A DNA stretch of 64,000 bases. Source: Bradyrhizobium sp. LTSP849. GTDB taxonomy: Bacteria; Pseudomonadota; Alphaproteobacteria; Rhizobiales; Xanthobacteraceae. Position 1 is the first letter of the stretch, and each line of letters starts with the position of its first letter. The notes beneath the pieces are model-generated. The model did not search any database, was not told the DNA's origin, and saw nothing but the letters and a program-made list of their open reading frames with translations. This document shows, piece by piece, positions 32,935 to 41,024 of this stretch. The stretch spans positions 372,001 through 436,000 of the forward strand of contig NZ_JYMR01000052.1 of the NCBI RefSeq assembly GCF_000938255.1, read 5' to 3'. The position numbers and the translations under genes are program-made.

Positions 32935-34050
32935 ATGGCCACTTTCACCCCGCATCAGGATGCCGCGCTCAAGGCCGTTGCCGATTGGCTCAAGGCCAAG
33001 CCCGGCCGCAATGGCACGCCGCCGGTTTTCCGGCTGTTCGGCTTTGCCGGCACCGGCAAGACCACGCTGGCGCGGCACATCGCCGACGGCGTCGACGGCG
33101 AGGTGAAGTTTGCCGCCTTCACCGGCAAGGCCGCGCTGGTGATGCGCAACAAGGGCTGCGACGACGCCTCCACCATCCACTCGCTGATCTACCGCGCCCG
33201 TGAATCCGGCGAAGAGCAGCCGAGCTTTGAGCTCTGGGACGACGCGCCGGCTTCGAAAGCCAAGCTGATCGTGATCGACGAATGCTCGATGGTCGATGCG
33301 GAATTGGGCCGTGACCTGATGTCGTTCGACTGTCCGCTGCTGGTGCTCGGGGATCCAGCGCAGCTGCCGCCGATCCAGGGCGGCGGCTTCTTCACCAATA
33401 CCGAGCCCGACGCGATGCTGACCGAGGTGCACCGCCAGGCCCAGGACGATCCGATCGTGCGGATGTCGATGGACGTGCGTGAGGGGCGCGAGCTCGACAT
33501 CGGCCGCTACGGCGAGAGCGAAGTGGTATCGCGCAAAGAGCTCGACCCCGACCGCGTCATGAGCGCCGACCAGATCCTGGTCGGCCGCAACAACACCCGC
33601 CGCGCCTACAACACCCGCTTCCGCCAGCGCCAGAACATCGAGGATCAGTTTCCGGTGGCCGGCGACAAGCTGGTCTGCCTGCGCAACAACCGCAAGAAGG
33701 GCCTGTTCAACGGCGGTCTGTGGCGCGTGAAATCACGCAACACCTCACGCTCCAAATCGCGCATCCTCAGCATGCGGCTGTCGCCTGACGAGGATCTTGG
33801 GCACAAGGTGACGAAGGTATCCGTGCGCGCCGACTGTTTCGAGGGCGGCGTCGAGGCGATCGCCTGGGAGCAGCGCAAGCCCTATGACGAGTTCGACTTC
33901 GGCTATGTGCTGACCGTGCACAAATCGCAGGGCTCGCAATGGGACGACGTCATGCTGTTCGACGAGAGCTTTGCGTTCCAGGAGAGCCGCGCGAGGTGGC
34001 TGTACACGGGGATTACGCGCGCGGCGAAGCGGTTGAGCATTGTGGTTTAG
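32935..34050 (+). CDS. ATP-dependent RecD/UvrD-like DNA helicase (short form)
   Basis: This 371-aa superfamily 1 helicase has Walker A GFAGTGKTT at 36-44, motif Ia AFTGKAALVM, motif II VIDECSMVD, motif III LGDPAQLPP and motif VI YVLTVHKSQGSQWDD followed by LYTGITRAAKRL. The second RecA domain is small and no RecBCD-type accessory domains are present. It is probably a DNA repair or recombination helicase. I start at ATG 32935 (MATFTPHQDAAL), as the upstream 19 residues look unlike the family. No clear ribosome site is seen. Confidence 0.9.
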   Translation: MATFTPHQDAALKAVADWLKAKPGRNGTPPVFRLFGFAGTGKTTLARHIADGVDGEVKFAAFTGKAALVMRNKGCDDASTIHSLIYRARESGEEQPSFELWDDAPASKAKLIVIDECSMVDAELGRDLMSFDCPLLVLGDPAQLPPIQGGGFFTNTEPDAMLTEVHRQAQDDPIVRMSMDVREGRELDIGRYGESEVVSRKELDPDRVMSADQILVGRNNTRRAYNTRFRQRQNIEDQFPVAGDKLVCLRNNRKKGLFNGGLWRVKSRNTSRSKSRILSMRLSPDEDLGHKVTKVSVRADCFEGGVEAIAWEQRKPYDEFDFGYVLTVHKSQGSQWDDVMLFDESFAFQESRARWLYTGITRAAKRLSIVV

Positions 34051-34053
34051 GTG

Positions 34054-34140
34054 TCGTAGCCCGGATGGAGCGCAGCGCAATCCGGGGTTAGCTCCGCGAC
34101 CGTGATTCCCGGATTTCGCTACGCTGCATCCGGGCTACGA
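34054..34140. repeat. Interspersed palindromic repeat, CGTAGCCCGGATGGAGCG type (copy 2)
   Basis: TCGTAGCCCGGATGGAGCGCAGCG and the mirrored CTACGCTGCATCCGGGCTACGA flank the core CAATCCGGGG...GATTCCCGGATTT. It closely matches the copy at 13093-13177 and starts 4 bp after the helicase stop. Confidence 0.82.
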
Positions 34141-34144
34141 GATC

Positions 34145-35833
34145 TCACTTCCCCGCCACGAAATAAAAATCCTCGCGGCCCGGCGGCGAGCCATACGTGA
34201 ACGGCTGCTGCTCGTGCTTGGTCGCGGTCCAGACGTCGTCGCGGACGATGTCGAACAACTTTCGGATCTCGACGCGCGGCTCCTTGATCTCGCGGGCGAG
34301 CGCGGTGGAGAACGGGCTGTCGGCACCATTGTCGCCGTCAATCGCGGTCTCGCCGTGCTTGGCGGCGTAGACCACCATGAAGCCGGCGCCGGGCTCGATG
34401 TTGGAAAAGCCCTTGTCGACCAGCTTCAGCGACAATGTGTGCTGCATGGTCGGCGCAAACGGATTGTCTCGGCAGGCATCCAGGATCACGAGACGCACCT
34501 TTCGCGCGGCACCAACGGCGGCGATCACCTGCTCGAGCGCGACCGCCTGGGTCTCGGCGTCCCTGTCGGCGGCAAGCTTGGCGTCGACAGGGACGAGGTA
34601 ATTCACCCCGCCGATCTCGAAGCCGTGGCCGGCGTAATAGACCACCGCCCAGTCGGACTTCTCGGCTTCGTCGGCGAAGGTCTTCAGCGCGTCGAAGAAC
34701 TTGTCGCGGGTCAGATCAGTGGCCGAAATCACCGTCTGGAATCCGACATCGTGCAGCACACTCGCGATCAGTTTCGAGTCGCGCGGCGGATTGGGCAGAG
34801 CGTGGACATTCTTGTAGGCGCCGTTGCCAATCACCAGCGCGACGCGGCGCCCGGTGGGTGCGCCGCCTGGCGTTTGCGGCGTCAACGCGGCGAGCCGCTC
34901 CTGCGCGATGGCACGGGCACGCGCGACGTCGAGCTCGTCGAACTTGGTCAGCGAATAGGCCGCCGCGCGGTAGTCGGCGCGGGCCTGGGCGAGATCCTTC
35001 TTGCGCTCATAGAGCTGGCCACGGCCGGAATGAGCGCGGATATTGTTCGGGTTGATCTGAAGCGCCGTGTTGTAGTCCTTCAGCGCGGCATCGAGGTCGC
35101 CCTTCATGAAGTAGACGTCGGCGCGGTTGTTGATCGCGTAGACATTCTTCGGCTGCTTCTCGATCAGGCCGTTGCAGTCGGCGAAAGCCAGATCGTACTT
35201 GCCCATCATGCCGTAGGTTGTGCAACGGTTACCGGCGATCTGCTGCGCGGTCGGATCGATCTTCTCGGCCTCCGCAAAATCGGCGATCGCGCCGTCGTAG
35301 TCCTTCATCAGCGTGCGCACGCGGGCACGATTGGTCCAGCCGAGCAGGAATTTGGGCGTGGATTTGATCGACAGGCTGAAATCGTCCAGCGCACTTTGCA
35401 GCGCACCGTGGCGCAGCTGGATGACGCCGCGATTGTTGTAGGGAACACCGTAAGTTGGTCGCTTCTGGAGTGCGAGGTTGTAGTCGGCCAGCGCGAGGTC
35501 GTCCTGGCCGGTGCGCTCATAGGCGAGGCCGCGCGAGTTGAGCGTAAAGACATTGTCGGGATCGAGACCGGCGGCCGTCGACAAGGTCTCGATCGCGTGG
35601 ACATAGTCACGCTTGTTGATCATCGTATTGCCGCGCACTGTGAGCGCGACCGCCTTGTCCTTGCCGGTGACCCGGTCGGCGTTGAGCAGATTCTCGCAGG
35701 CGGTCGCGCGCGCCGGCAACTCCGCCTGGCGGTCGCGGCAGGTGGCGAGGTCGTCGCCGGCTTGCGGCTCGGCCGCGGCAATCGCGGCGCCGGAGACGAG
35801 TATGACGAATGTCAGGGGAATGACGCGCAGCAT
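34145..35833 (-). CDS. Exported TPR-caspase (peptidase C14-like) protein
   Basis: This 562-aa protein has a signal peptide (MLRVIPLTFVILVSGAAIAAAE). About seven tetratricopeptide repeats follow (residues about 60-300, for example DDLALADYNLALQKRPTYG and GDLDAALKDYNTALQINPNN). A C-terminal caspase-like domain has RRVALVIGNGAYKN, the catalytic His403 in YYAGHGFEIGG and Cys454 in LDACRDNPF. Bacterial caspase homologues of this shape are exported proteins of unclear function. It should be a periplasmic or surface protein, not a cell-death effector of the cytosol. It runs divergently from msrA. Confidence 0.93.
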   Translation of the reverse strand: MLRVIPLTFVILVSGAAIAAAEPQAGDDLATCRDRQAELPARATACENLLNADRVTGKDKAVALTVRGNTMINKRDYVHAIETLSTAAGLDPDNVFTLNSRGLAYERTGQDDLALADYNLALQKRPTYGVPYNNRGVIQLRHGALQSALDDFSLSIKSTPKFLLGWTNRARVRTLMKDYDGAIADFAEAEKIDPTAQQIAGNRCTTYGMMGKYDLAFADCNGLIEKQPKNVYAINNRADVYFMKGDLDAALKDYNTALQINPNNIRAHSGRGQLYERKKDLAQARADYRAAAYSLTKFDELDVARARAIAQERLAALTPQTPGGAPTGRRVALVIGNGAYKNVHALPNPPRDSKLIASVLHDVGFQTVISATDLTRDKFFDALKTFADEAEKSDWAVVYYAGHGFEIGGVNYLVPVDAKLAADRDAETQAVALEQVIAAVGAARKVRLVILDACRDNPFAPTMQHTLSLKLVDKGFSNIEPGAGFMVVYAAKHGETAIDGDNGADSPFSTALAREIKEPRVEIRKLFDIVRDDVWTATKHEQQPFTYGSPPGREDFYFVAGK

Positions 35834-36093
35834 GTTGTCAGATCAGCTCCAGCCACCACATTTTTAAGTCGATCAGCGATCGCGCGGGTTCATCTAGCCC
35901 GGAGTTCCTCATCCCGCCAAGCCGGACCGTCGCCGGACGATCCTGGGCGGCGTTTTTCACAGACTCGTGTCCGTCCCGGCGTAACATTCGCGGGCTGCGC
36001 CCGTATCTCAGGTAACTGAAAGAGCCGCCGGGCAGGCTGTTCGCCCGGCCCCGGCCGCCCTAGACTGTCAGCCCTTCCGAAAGAGGATCCGCC

Positions 36094-36798
36094 ATGCGCC
36101 GCCCCGCCCTCCTGTCCCTGCTCGCCGCCACCACCGCCCTGACGCTGGCCTTTGCCGTGCCGTCGCGGGCCGCGGAGGACGCAGTCGTCATCCCCGCCCC
36201 CGCAATGGATGCAGCGCCCGCGAGCGGCATCCAGACCGCCGTGATCGCCGGCGGCTGCTTCTGGGGCGTGCAGGGCGTATTCCAGCACACCGCGGGCGTC
36301 GTCAACGCGGTCTCCGGCTATGCCGGCGGCAGCAAGGCGACCGCCGATTACCACACCGTCTCGTCAGGCACGACGGGCCACGCGGAATCGGTCGAGATCA
36401 AATACGATCCGAAGAAGATTTCCTACGGCAAGATCCTCCAGATCTACTTCTCGGTGGCGCACGACCCGACCCAGCTCAACCGCCAGGGCCCCGACAGCGG
36501 CACGCAATATCGCTCGGCGATCTTCACCACCTCCGACGAGCAGAAGAAGGTCGCGGAGGCCTATATCGCCCAGCTCAATGGCGCGAAGGTCTTCAACAAG
36601 CCGATCGTGACCAAGGTCGGCGCGCTGGAGGCGTTCTACCCGGCGGAGGCCTATCATCAGGACTATCTGACGCTGCACCCGAGCCAGCCCTACATCGCCT
36701 ACAACGACATCCCGAAGGTCGAGAACCTGAAAAAACTGTTCGCGGATAACTATATTGAAAAGCCGACGCTGGTCAGCGCCAGCAAGGCTACCAACTGA
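36094..36798 (+). CDS. msrA: Exported methionine sulfoxide reductase A
   Basis: This 234-aa protein has an N-terminal Sec signal (residues 1-27). The MsrA core carries the catalytic GCFWG at 54-58 (Cys55), YHTVSSGTTGHAESVEI, and the AHDPTQLNRQGPDSGTQYRSAIF substrate/recycling loop. It reduces S-methionine sulfoxide in oxidised proteins. The leader sends it to the periplasm, which is less common than cytosolic MsrA. AGAGGA precedes the ATG. msrB follows after 44 bp. Confidence 0.94.
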   Translation: MRRPALLSLLAATTALTLAFAVPSRAAEDAVVIPAPAMDAAPASGIQTAVIAGGCFWGVQGVFQHTAGVVNAVSGYAGGSKATADYHTVSSGTTGHAESVEIKYDPKKISYGKILQIYFSVAHDPTQLNRQGPDSGTQYRSAIFTTSDEQKKVAEAYIAQLNGAKVFNKPIVTKVGALEAFYPAEAYHQDYLTLHPSQPYIAYNDIPKVENLKKLFADNYIEKPTLVSASKATN

Positions 36799-36842
36799 TC
36801 GCAACATCACCGAAAACAAGATCATCAAGAAACGGGAGACCC

Positions 36843-37262
36843 ATGCCCGACACCAAGACGAAAACCACAGACGACAAGGTCATCAAGAGCGAAGAGCAGT
36901 GGCGGCAGGAATTGTCGCCGATGCAGTACGCCGTGCTGCGCGAGAAGGCGACCGAGCGTCCCTTCTCCGGCGAATATGAGCACGACCACCGCGCCGGCAC
37001 ATACGTCTGCGCCGGCTGCGGCAACGTGCTGTTCGAGTCCGATGCCAAATTCGATTCCGGCTGCGGCTGGCCGAGCTTTACCCAGCCCGCCGTCGAGAGC
37101 CATGTCGACGAAGAGCACGATGTCAGCCACGGCATGGTCCGCACCGAGGTGCTCTGCTCCAAATGCAGCGGCCATCTCGGCCATGTTTTCCCGGACGGCC
37201 CCGGACCGACCGGCCTGCGCTACTGCATCAATTCGGCTTCGCTGAAGCTCGAGCCGAAATAA
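36843..37262 (+). CDS. msrB: Methionine sulfoxide reductase B
   Basis: This 139-aa protein has zinc Cys pairs Cys56/Cys59 (CAGC) and Cys105/Cys108 (CSKC), a SGCGWPSF motif (Cys74) and catalytic Cys128 in RYCINS. It reduces R-methionine sulfoxide. No signal peptide is present (MPDTKTKTTDDKVIKSEEQW), so it is cytosolic although the adjacent msrA is exported. An intrinsic hairpin follows. Confidence 0.95.
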   Translation: MPDTKTKTTDDKVIKSEEQWRQELSPMQYAVLREKATERPFSGEYEHDHRAGTYVCAGCGNVLFESDAKFDSGCGWPSFTQPAVESHVDEEHDVSHGMVRTEVLCSKCSGHLGHVFPDGPGPTGLRYCINSASLKLEPK

Positions 37263-37280
37263 ATATTCGAGTACACTTGG

Positions 37281-37325
37281 CGCGCCGCCCGGTTCCGACA
37301 TGGAACCCGGCGGCGCGATGTGCTT
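37281..37325 (+). terminator. Terminator-like hairpin after msrB
   Basis: A 16-bp stem CGCGCCGCCCGGTTCC / GGAACCCGGCGGCGCG, one mismatch, loop GACAT, followed by ATGTGCTTTTCTTCT. It starts 18 bp past the msrB stop. Confidence 0.65.
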
Positions 37326-37382
37326 TTCTTCTCTGGCGATCCGGCCGGTCATCGCATTTCGGCGGCCGCCAGGGAGGATGCC

Positions 37383-37547
37383 ATGTCACTCGGGACCATC
37401 CTGATCATCCTGGTGATCATCTATCTGCTGGGCGGCATGTCAGGCCGCATCGGCGGCTATGGCTACGGCATGGGCCATTCCGGCATAGGGATCGGCGGCG
37501 TCGTGCTCGTGGTGCTGATCGTGCTGCTGCTCCTTGGCAAACTTTAA
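37383..37547 (+). CDS. DUF3309-family small membrane protein
   Basis: This 54-aa protein MSLGTILIILVIIYLLGG...GVVLVVLIVLLLLGKL has two hydrophobic helices joined by a Gly-rich loop with GIGIGG. The family is widespread in proteobacteria with unknown function. GGAGG precedes ATG 37383. It stands alone. Confidence 0.85.
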   Translation: MSLGTILIILVIIYLLGGMSGRIGGYGYGMGHSGIGIGGVVLVVLIVLLLLGKL

Positions 37548-37554
37548 ACCATTT

Positions 37555-37572
37555 AAGTTATTGAAATAACTT
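37555..37572. repeat. Short perfect palindrome
   Basis: AAGTTATT-GA-AATAACTT, a perfect AT-rich palindrome directly after the DUF3309 gene. It is unusual in this GC-rich context, and may be a protein site or a weak terminator element. Confidence 0.4.
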
Positions 37573-37761
37573 GTATTACGGCAGTTGCGGACCTGCCATG
37601 CGTGGATTCATCATCTCCCATCACAGGGGTCGCATTTTTGTCAAAACGGCCTATATTAGAGGACGAAAATGACGTGTGCGGCGGGCCCACCCGATTGTGG
37701 CCTCCGCCCGCCAAAACCCCACGCGCTTAAAGCCCCAGAGAAGATCACGAGGTCTTTGACC

Positions 37762-38055
37762 ATGCGTCCACTGCGTCCGTTCAACTTCAACACCTCCGCC
37801 GAACTCTTCCCCGCTGCGATCCGCAAGAAGAAGCGCGCAGGGTTCACCTATCGCCGGTTCGGCACCGCGGCCGAAGCCGTGCAGTTCGCAATGGAGCAGT
37901 TGCCAACGGATTCGCTGAACGGGGCCTATCTCCAGGTGGAGGAAGCGCGCTTCGACCAGAACGGCATCCGCTCGCTGTATGAGAGCGAAGCCTTCCCGCT
38001 GGAGCGCCACCGCAAGCCCGAGCCGGTCGCAGAGGCCGACGCCGACGCGGCGTAA
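37762..38055 (+). CDS. Conserved hypothetical protein (97 aa)
   Basis: The protein MRPLRPFNFNTSAELFPAAI starts a 97-residue sequence without membrane helix. It shows RKKKRAGFTYRRFGTAAEAVQFAMEQL and LQVEEARFDQNGIRSLYESEAFPLERH, a compact fold of unknown function. GAGG lies about 8 bp before the ATG. It is distinct from the longer frame starting at 37669, whose extra N-terminus is Pro/Cys-rich and not protein-like. A terminator follows. Confidence 0.7.
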   Translation: MRPLRPFNFNTSAELFPAAIRKKKRAGFTYRRFGTAAEAVQFAMEQLPTDSLNGAYLQVEEARFDQNGIRSLYESEAFPLERHRKPEPVAEADADAA

Positions 38056-38086
38056 ACTTTTTCGCAAAGCCTTCGATGTGCGCTGA

Positions 38087-38126
38087 AAGCGTGATGGCCA
38101 AACGGCCGTCGCGCTTTTCGCGTTTT
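38087..38126. terminator. Intrinsic terminator between convergent genes
   Basis: The stem AAGCGTGATGGCC / GGCCGTCGCGCTT (13 bp with two G-T pairs), loop AAAC, then TTCGCGTTTT. It is placed 31 bp past the plus-strand stop and faces the minus-strand gene. Confidence 0.7.
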
Positions 38127-38135
38127 AAGCGTGCC

Positions 38136-38684
38136 TCAGATGCGCGGCTGCTTGTCGAGCCAGCGCCGCAACAGGCGGACGTTGCGCATGTTGGCGCGGA
38201 ACATCACGTCGAAGGCGTCGCCCGCGAGCGGGACCATGCCGACCACGCCGTCGACCGCGACATTGCCGAGCATCCGCGCGGTGAGGTACCAGGGCGCGCC
38301 CAAGGCGCGCGCCTCACGCACCAGCCACAGCGAGATCGCGGTGGTGATGATATCGCCGACAATCGGGATCAGCCCGATCAGCCCGTCGATGCCATAACGG
38401 ATATTCGTGCCCGGCAGGATGAAGGCGACATCGAGCAGCTTTGCCAGCGCCTCGAGCCGCGCGATCCGCTGCTCCCGCGTCAAATTGCCGAACGGGTTGC
38501 CGTTGCCCCGTCCTTGCCCGAACACGAAGCGGAACTCGCGAAACCCCTGCTTGAGCGCCTCGGGCCGGATCTCATGGCCGTCCTGGTCGATGATCGGCCC
38601 GCGCGGCTCGGCGCCCGCGAAATTGGCGCGCGAACGGCTCCCTGAACGGGATTGGCGCGGAGCAAGAATATCGTCGTCGGACAT
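38136..38684 (-). CDS. DUF4112-family membrane protein
   Basis: This 182-aa protein starts MSDDDILAPRQS with a polar N-terminus of about 90 residues. The DUF4112 core LEALAKLLDVAFILPGTNIRYGIDGLIGLIPIVGDIITTAISLWLV and GNVAVDGVVGMVPLAGDAFDVMFRANMRN has two or three hydrophobic segments. The function is unknown. Starts at 38690 or 38711 are possible but lack a ribosome site. Confidence 0.8.
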   Translation of the reverse strand: MSDDDILAPRQSRSGSRSRANFAGAEPRGPIIDQDGHEIRPEALKQGFREFRFVFGQGRGNGNPFGNLTREQRIARLEALAKLLDVAFILPGTNIRYGIDGLIGLIPIVGDIITTAISLWLVREARALGAPWYLTARMLGNVAVDGVVGMVPLAGDAFDVMFRANMRNVRLLRRWLDKQPRI

Positions 38685-38751
38685 GGTCATAGCCTGGAGG
38701 AAACGCGCCAACGCGCCGGAGGTTGCTGCGCAGCGGCCGAAGGTCGCGCGC

Positions 38752-39177
38752 TCAGGTCGCCGCGGGGGCCGGCAGCGGCTCCTCGATATAGCGGTGCACG
38801 AGCCAGGATGACAGCACCGCCGGAACGAAACCGACCAGGCCGTACAGGATGAACTGCACCGCGCCCGAATCCGATCCGCGCGAGCTGTAGGTCAGCGCGG
38901 CCAGGATGAAGGCGAACATGCCGACCAGCAGCATCCGCAGCACCGGCCCGATCCGCCTGATGTGGAGCAGGATATCGTCCACCGCGCCGATCATCAGCGA
39001 CGGCAGGAAGCCGAACAGATAGCTGTATTGCAGGGTCTTGAAGAACACTGCGAAGAGCTTGCCGACTTCGCCGAGATTGGTCTGGGTCCAGTAGCCGGAC
39101 TGGTAGGTCGTCGTCAGCAGCAGCAAGAACCCGCCCACGAACGGACCGACGAGCGCAAACACCAGATAGCGTTTCAT
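38752..39177 (-). CDS. Small four-helix membrane protein
   Basis: This 141-aa protein starts at ATG 39177 after GAGGAG. Hydrophobic helices are about residues 4-24, 45-66, 80-97 and 108-128. I see no family motif. Possibly an inner-membrane protein of unknown role. Confidence 0.72.
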   Translation of the reverse strand: MKRYLVFALVGPFVGGFLLLLTTTYQSGYWTQTNLGEVGKLFAVFFKTLQYSYLFGFLPSLMIGAVDDILLHIRRIGPVLRMLLVGMFAFILAALTYSSRGSDSGAVQFILYGLVGFVPAVLSSWLVHRYIEEPLPAPAAT

Positions 39178-39323
39178 CAAGGACTCCTCACAGCCTGGCG
39201 GCTTTTATAGCAGCGCGGCGGGAACCTTGAATAGCGGGGTTGCGGGCTGTTTGGGGGAACAAGTGGCAAAACGACGAGTTCAGACAGGACTTGAAATTGA
39301 CCTGTCAAATTTTGGAGCCGCCA

Positions 39324-39569
39324 ATGTCTCGTAAACTGTTGTTCCTGGCGACGATCACACTGACGACCCTCGGCGGCCTGTCGAACGCGCCCGTTCTCGC
39401 GCAGGGCCATATGGGCACGCCGCAGGAACAGAACGCCTGCTCGCGCGATGCCTCGCGGCTGTGCCGCAAGGACCTCGGCAATGACGGCGCGATCCAGGGC
39501 TGCCTGCAAGCTAACCGCGCCAAGCTGTCGAGATCGTGCAGCAAGGTATTCGAGAGCCATGGAATGTAA
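39324..39569 (+). CDS. Exported Cys-rich small protein (paralogue 1)
   Basis: This 81-aa protein has signal peptide MSRKLLFLATITLTTLGGLSNAPVLAQG. The mature part contains four Cys in the pattern CSRDASRLCRKDL...IQGCLQANRAKLSRSC. The same pattern is in the next gene 39840-40115, so the two are paralogues. Disulfide-bonded periplasmic proteins are likely; the function is unknown. Similar Cys-rich repeat proteins occur in rhizobia. Confidence 0.75.
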   Translation: MSRKLLFLATITLTTLGGLSNAPVLAQGHMGTPQEQNACSRDASRLCRKDLGNDGAIQGCLQANRAKLSRSCSKVFESHGM

Positions 39570-39839
39570 GATCGGCATGTGAGTGCACGTCCGCATTGTG
39601 CGTGACGGACGCGCAACAATTGCAAATTCATTCGCGCCGCCCATTGCAGCTCTTTGACAATGGCGCATAATTCATTCGGGCGGCGCAGCACTTTTCGATT
39701 CGAACATCACGAGAGATCGAGCGACTACATGCAGGGATGAGTTCTCTGCGTGAAGGCTGTGACATGCGGCAGATCAAGCCGCGTGCGGCGCCCCAAAACC
39801 AAGCGGCTCAAGCCCACGGAACTCGGGGACGCATTCTTC

Positions 39840-40115
39840 ATGACACGCTACCAGACCATCGCGACGTTGTTCGCCTTCACCACTGCCGCCATCGCATTCC
39901 AGACATCGCCGAGCCTCGCCTTCTCATCCGAAGCACAGCAGATGTGCTCGGGCGACGCGATGCGGTTGTGCTCCAGCGAAATCCCGGACATCCCGCGCAT
40001 CAGAGCCTGCATGGTGCGGAACAAGGCGAATGTCAGCCCCGGCTGCCGCGCCGTGATGGACCGCGAGGCCGCGGCCGCCGCAGCAACGCACAAGCGGGAA
40101 GCGGCCGCGCAATAG
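39840..40115 (+). CDS. Exported Cys-rich small protein (paralogue 2)
   Basis: This 91-aa protein starts MTRYQTIATLFAFTTAAIAF (signal peptide). The mature segment has CSGDAMRLCSSEIPDIPRIRACMVRNKANVSPGC, aligning with paralogue 1 at the four Cys and at A-x-R-L-C. The tail is Ala-rich. The start is ATG 39840; the longer upstream frame is Arg/Lys-rich and not signal-like. Confidence 0.75.
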   Translation: MTRYQTIATLFAFTTAAIAFQTSPSLAFSSEAQQMCSGDAMRLCSSEIPDIPRIRACMVRNKANVSPGCRAVMDREAAAAAATHKREAAAQ

Positions 40116-40151
40116 TACCGGTTTAATTTCGGTTGGATCGCTGAGAGCTTG

Positions 40152-40178
40152 GTTCACCTCTCCCCTGGAGAGGTGAAC
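40152..40178. repeat. Perfect hairpin GTTCACCTCTCC
   Basis: GTTCACCTCTCC-CCT-GGAGAGGTGAAC, 12-bp arms. It lies 36 bp past the Cys-rich gene 39840-40115 and abuts the gene fragment at 40184-40273. It could terminate the Cys-rich transcript, though no T run follows. It may be a half-repeat of the CCTCTCCC family seen at 1778 and 2926. Confidence 0.55.
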
Positions 40179-40183
40179 ATCGT

Positions 40184-40273
40184 TCACGCGCGCGGCTCAC
40201 TCGCCGACTGCGCGAAGGTGTCGTTGAACGCGCGTTCGCCGGGGGCGCCCTTCCCGATGGCGATGATGGCGCG
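40184..40273 (-). pseudogene. Duplicated C-terminal fragment of the 538-aa membrane protein gene
   Basis: The minus strand reads RAIIAIGKGAPGERAFNDTF then AQSASEPRA and stop. The C-terminus of the gene at 41025-42641 reads RAIIAIEKGAPGERAFNDAF then AQWGD. Eighteen of the first twenty residues are identical and the DNA is also close (compare 40204-40273 with 41030-41100). No upstream reading frame continues to a full gene. It is a truncated duplicate, probably a recombination remnant. Confidence 0.75.
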
Positions 40274-40401
40274 GCAAGACGCCGCTCTTTCACACAGTGG
40301 CCGGAAAGATTCCCAGCTTTCGCCGCAAGCCGGCGCGTCCCGCGCGAAACATTGTCGGGGGCGTCGGCATTATGCGGATTGGGAGATCAACGGAGCGTAA
40401 T

Positions 40402-40953
40402 ATGGCGTCGCGAAAACTTGGAATGCTGGTCGCACTCACTGTGGTCGGCGTTTGCGCGCCGGCCCTTGCACAGGGCACTGGCGGAGCTGCGGGCGGAACC
40501 GGGGCCGGTGCGGGCGGCACGGGTAGCACCGGGTCGACGGGAGCGTATGGTGCGGGTGCGTACGGTGCCGGGAGTTACGGTGCGCCCAGCGCAGGTTCGT
40601 TCAGCGGACCGAGCGGCAACATGCGAAGTACCACATCGAGCAGCACCGATACGACAGGCAGCACGACGACGGGCAGCACGACGACGGGCACCTCAGGCGC
40701 GATCAGCACGCCAAGGAAGGCCACCAATTACTTCGTCCCCTCCGATCCTGCCGTCGGCCCCAGCGCAACGACGGCCGCTCAGCGAAGCTCGGCCATCAAC
40801 GGTTCGAACTCCGCGCCAGCGGCAGGCGCGTCGTCAGGCTCTGTCAGCGGAGCCGGTGTCGGTGTCGGCCACTCCGCAAATGGACAACCGATCGGCTCGA
40901 ACGGTTCCGGGCTCGGCTCCCCGGAGAATCCAATCGGTTCGGATTCAAGATAG
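40402..40953 (+). CDS. Exported Gly/Ser/Thr-rich low-complexity protein
   Basis: This 183-aa protein has signal peptide MASRKLGMLVALTVVGVCAPALAQ, then tracts GGTGAGAGGTGSTGSTGAYGAG and TTGSTTTGSTTTG. The tail has VSGAGVGVGHSANGQPIGSNGSG. Codons are repetitive, so slippage could change length. GGAG precedes the ATG. It is probably an envelope-exported unstructured protein; function unknown. Confidence 0.72.
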   Translation: MASRKLGMLVALTVVGVCAPALAQGTGGAAGGTGAGAGGTGSTGSTGAYGAGAYGAGSYGAPSAGSFSGPSGNMRSTTSSSTDTTGSTTTGSTTTGTSGAISTPRKATNYFVPSDPAVGPSATTAAQRSSAINGSNSAPAAGASSGSVSGAGVGVGHSANGQPIGSNGSGLGSPENPIGSDSR

Positions 40954-41024
40954 CACTTCAGCGCGCGGCCCGATGGAGTCCGCGCGCTTCGCCGGCAGCC
41001 CGGACATGACGTGGGTGGTGAGTC

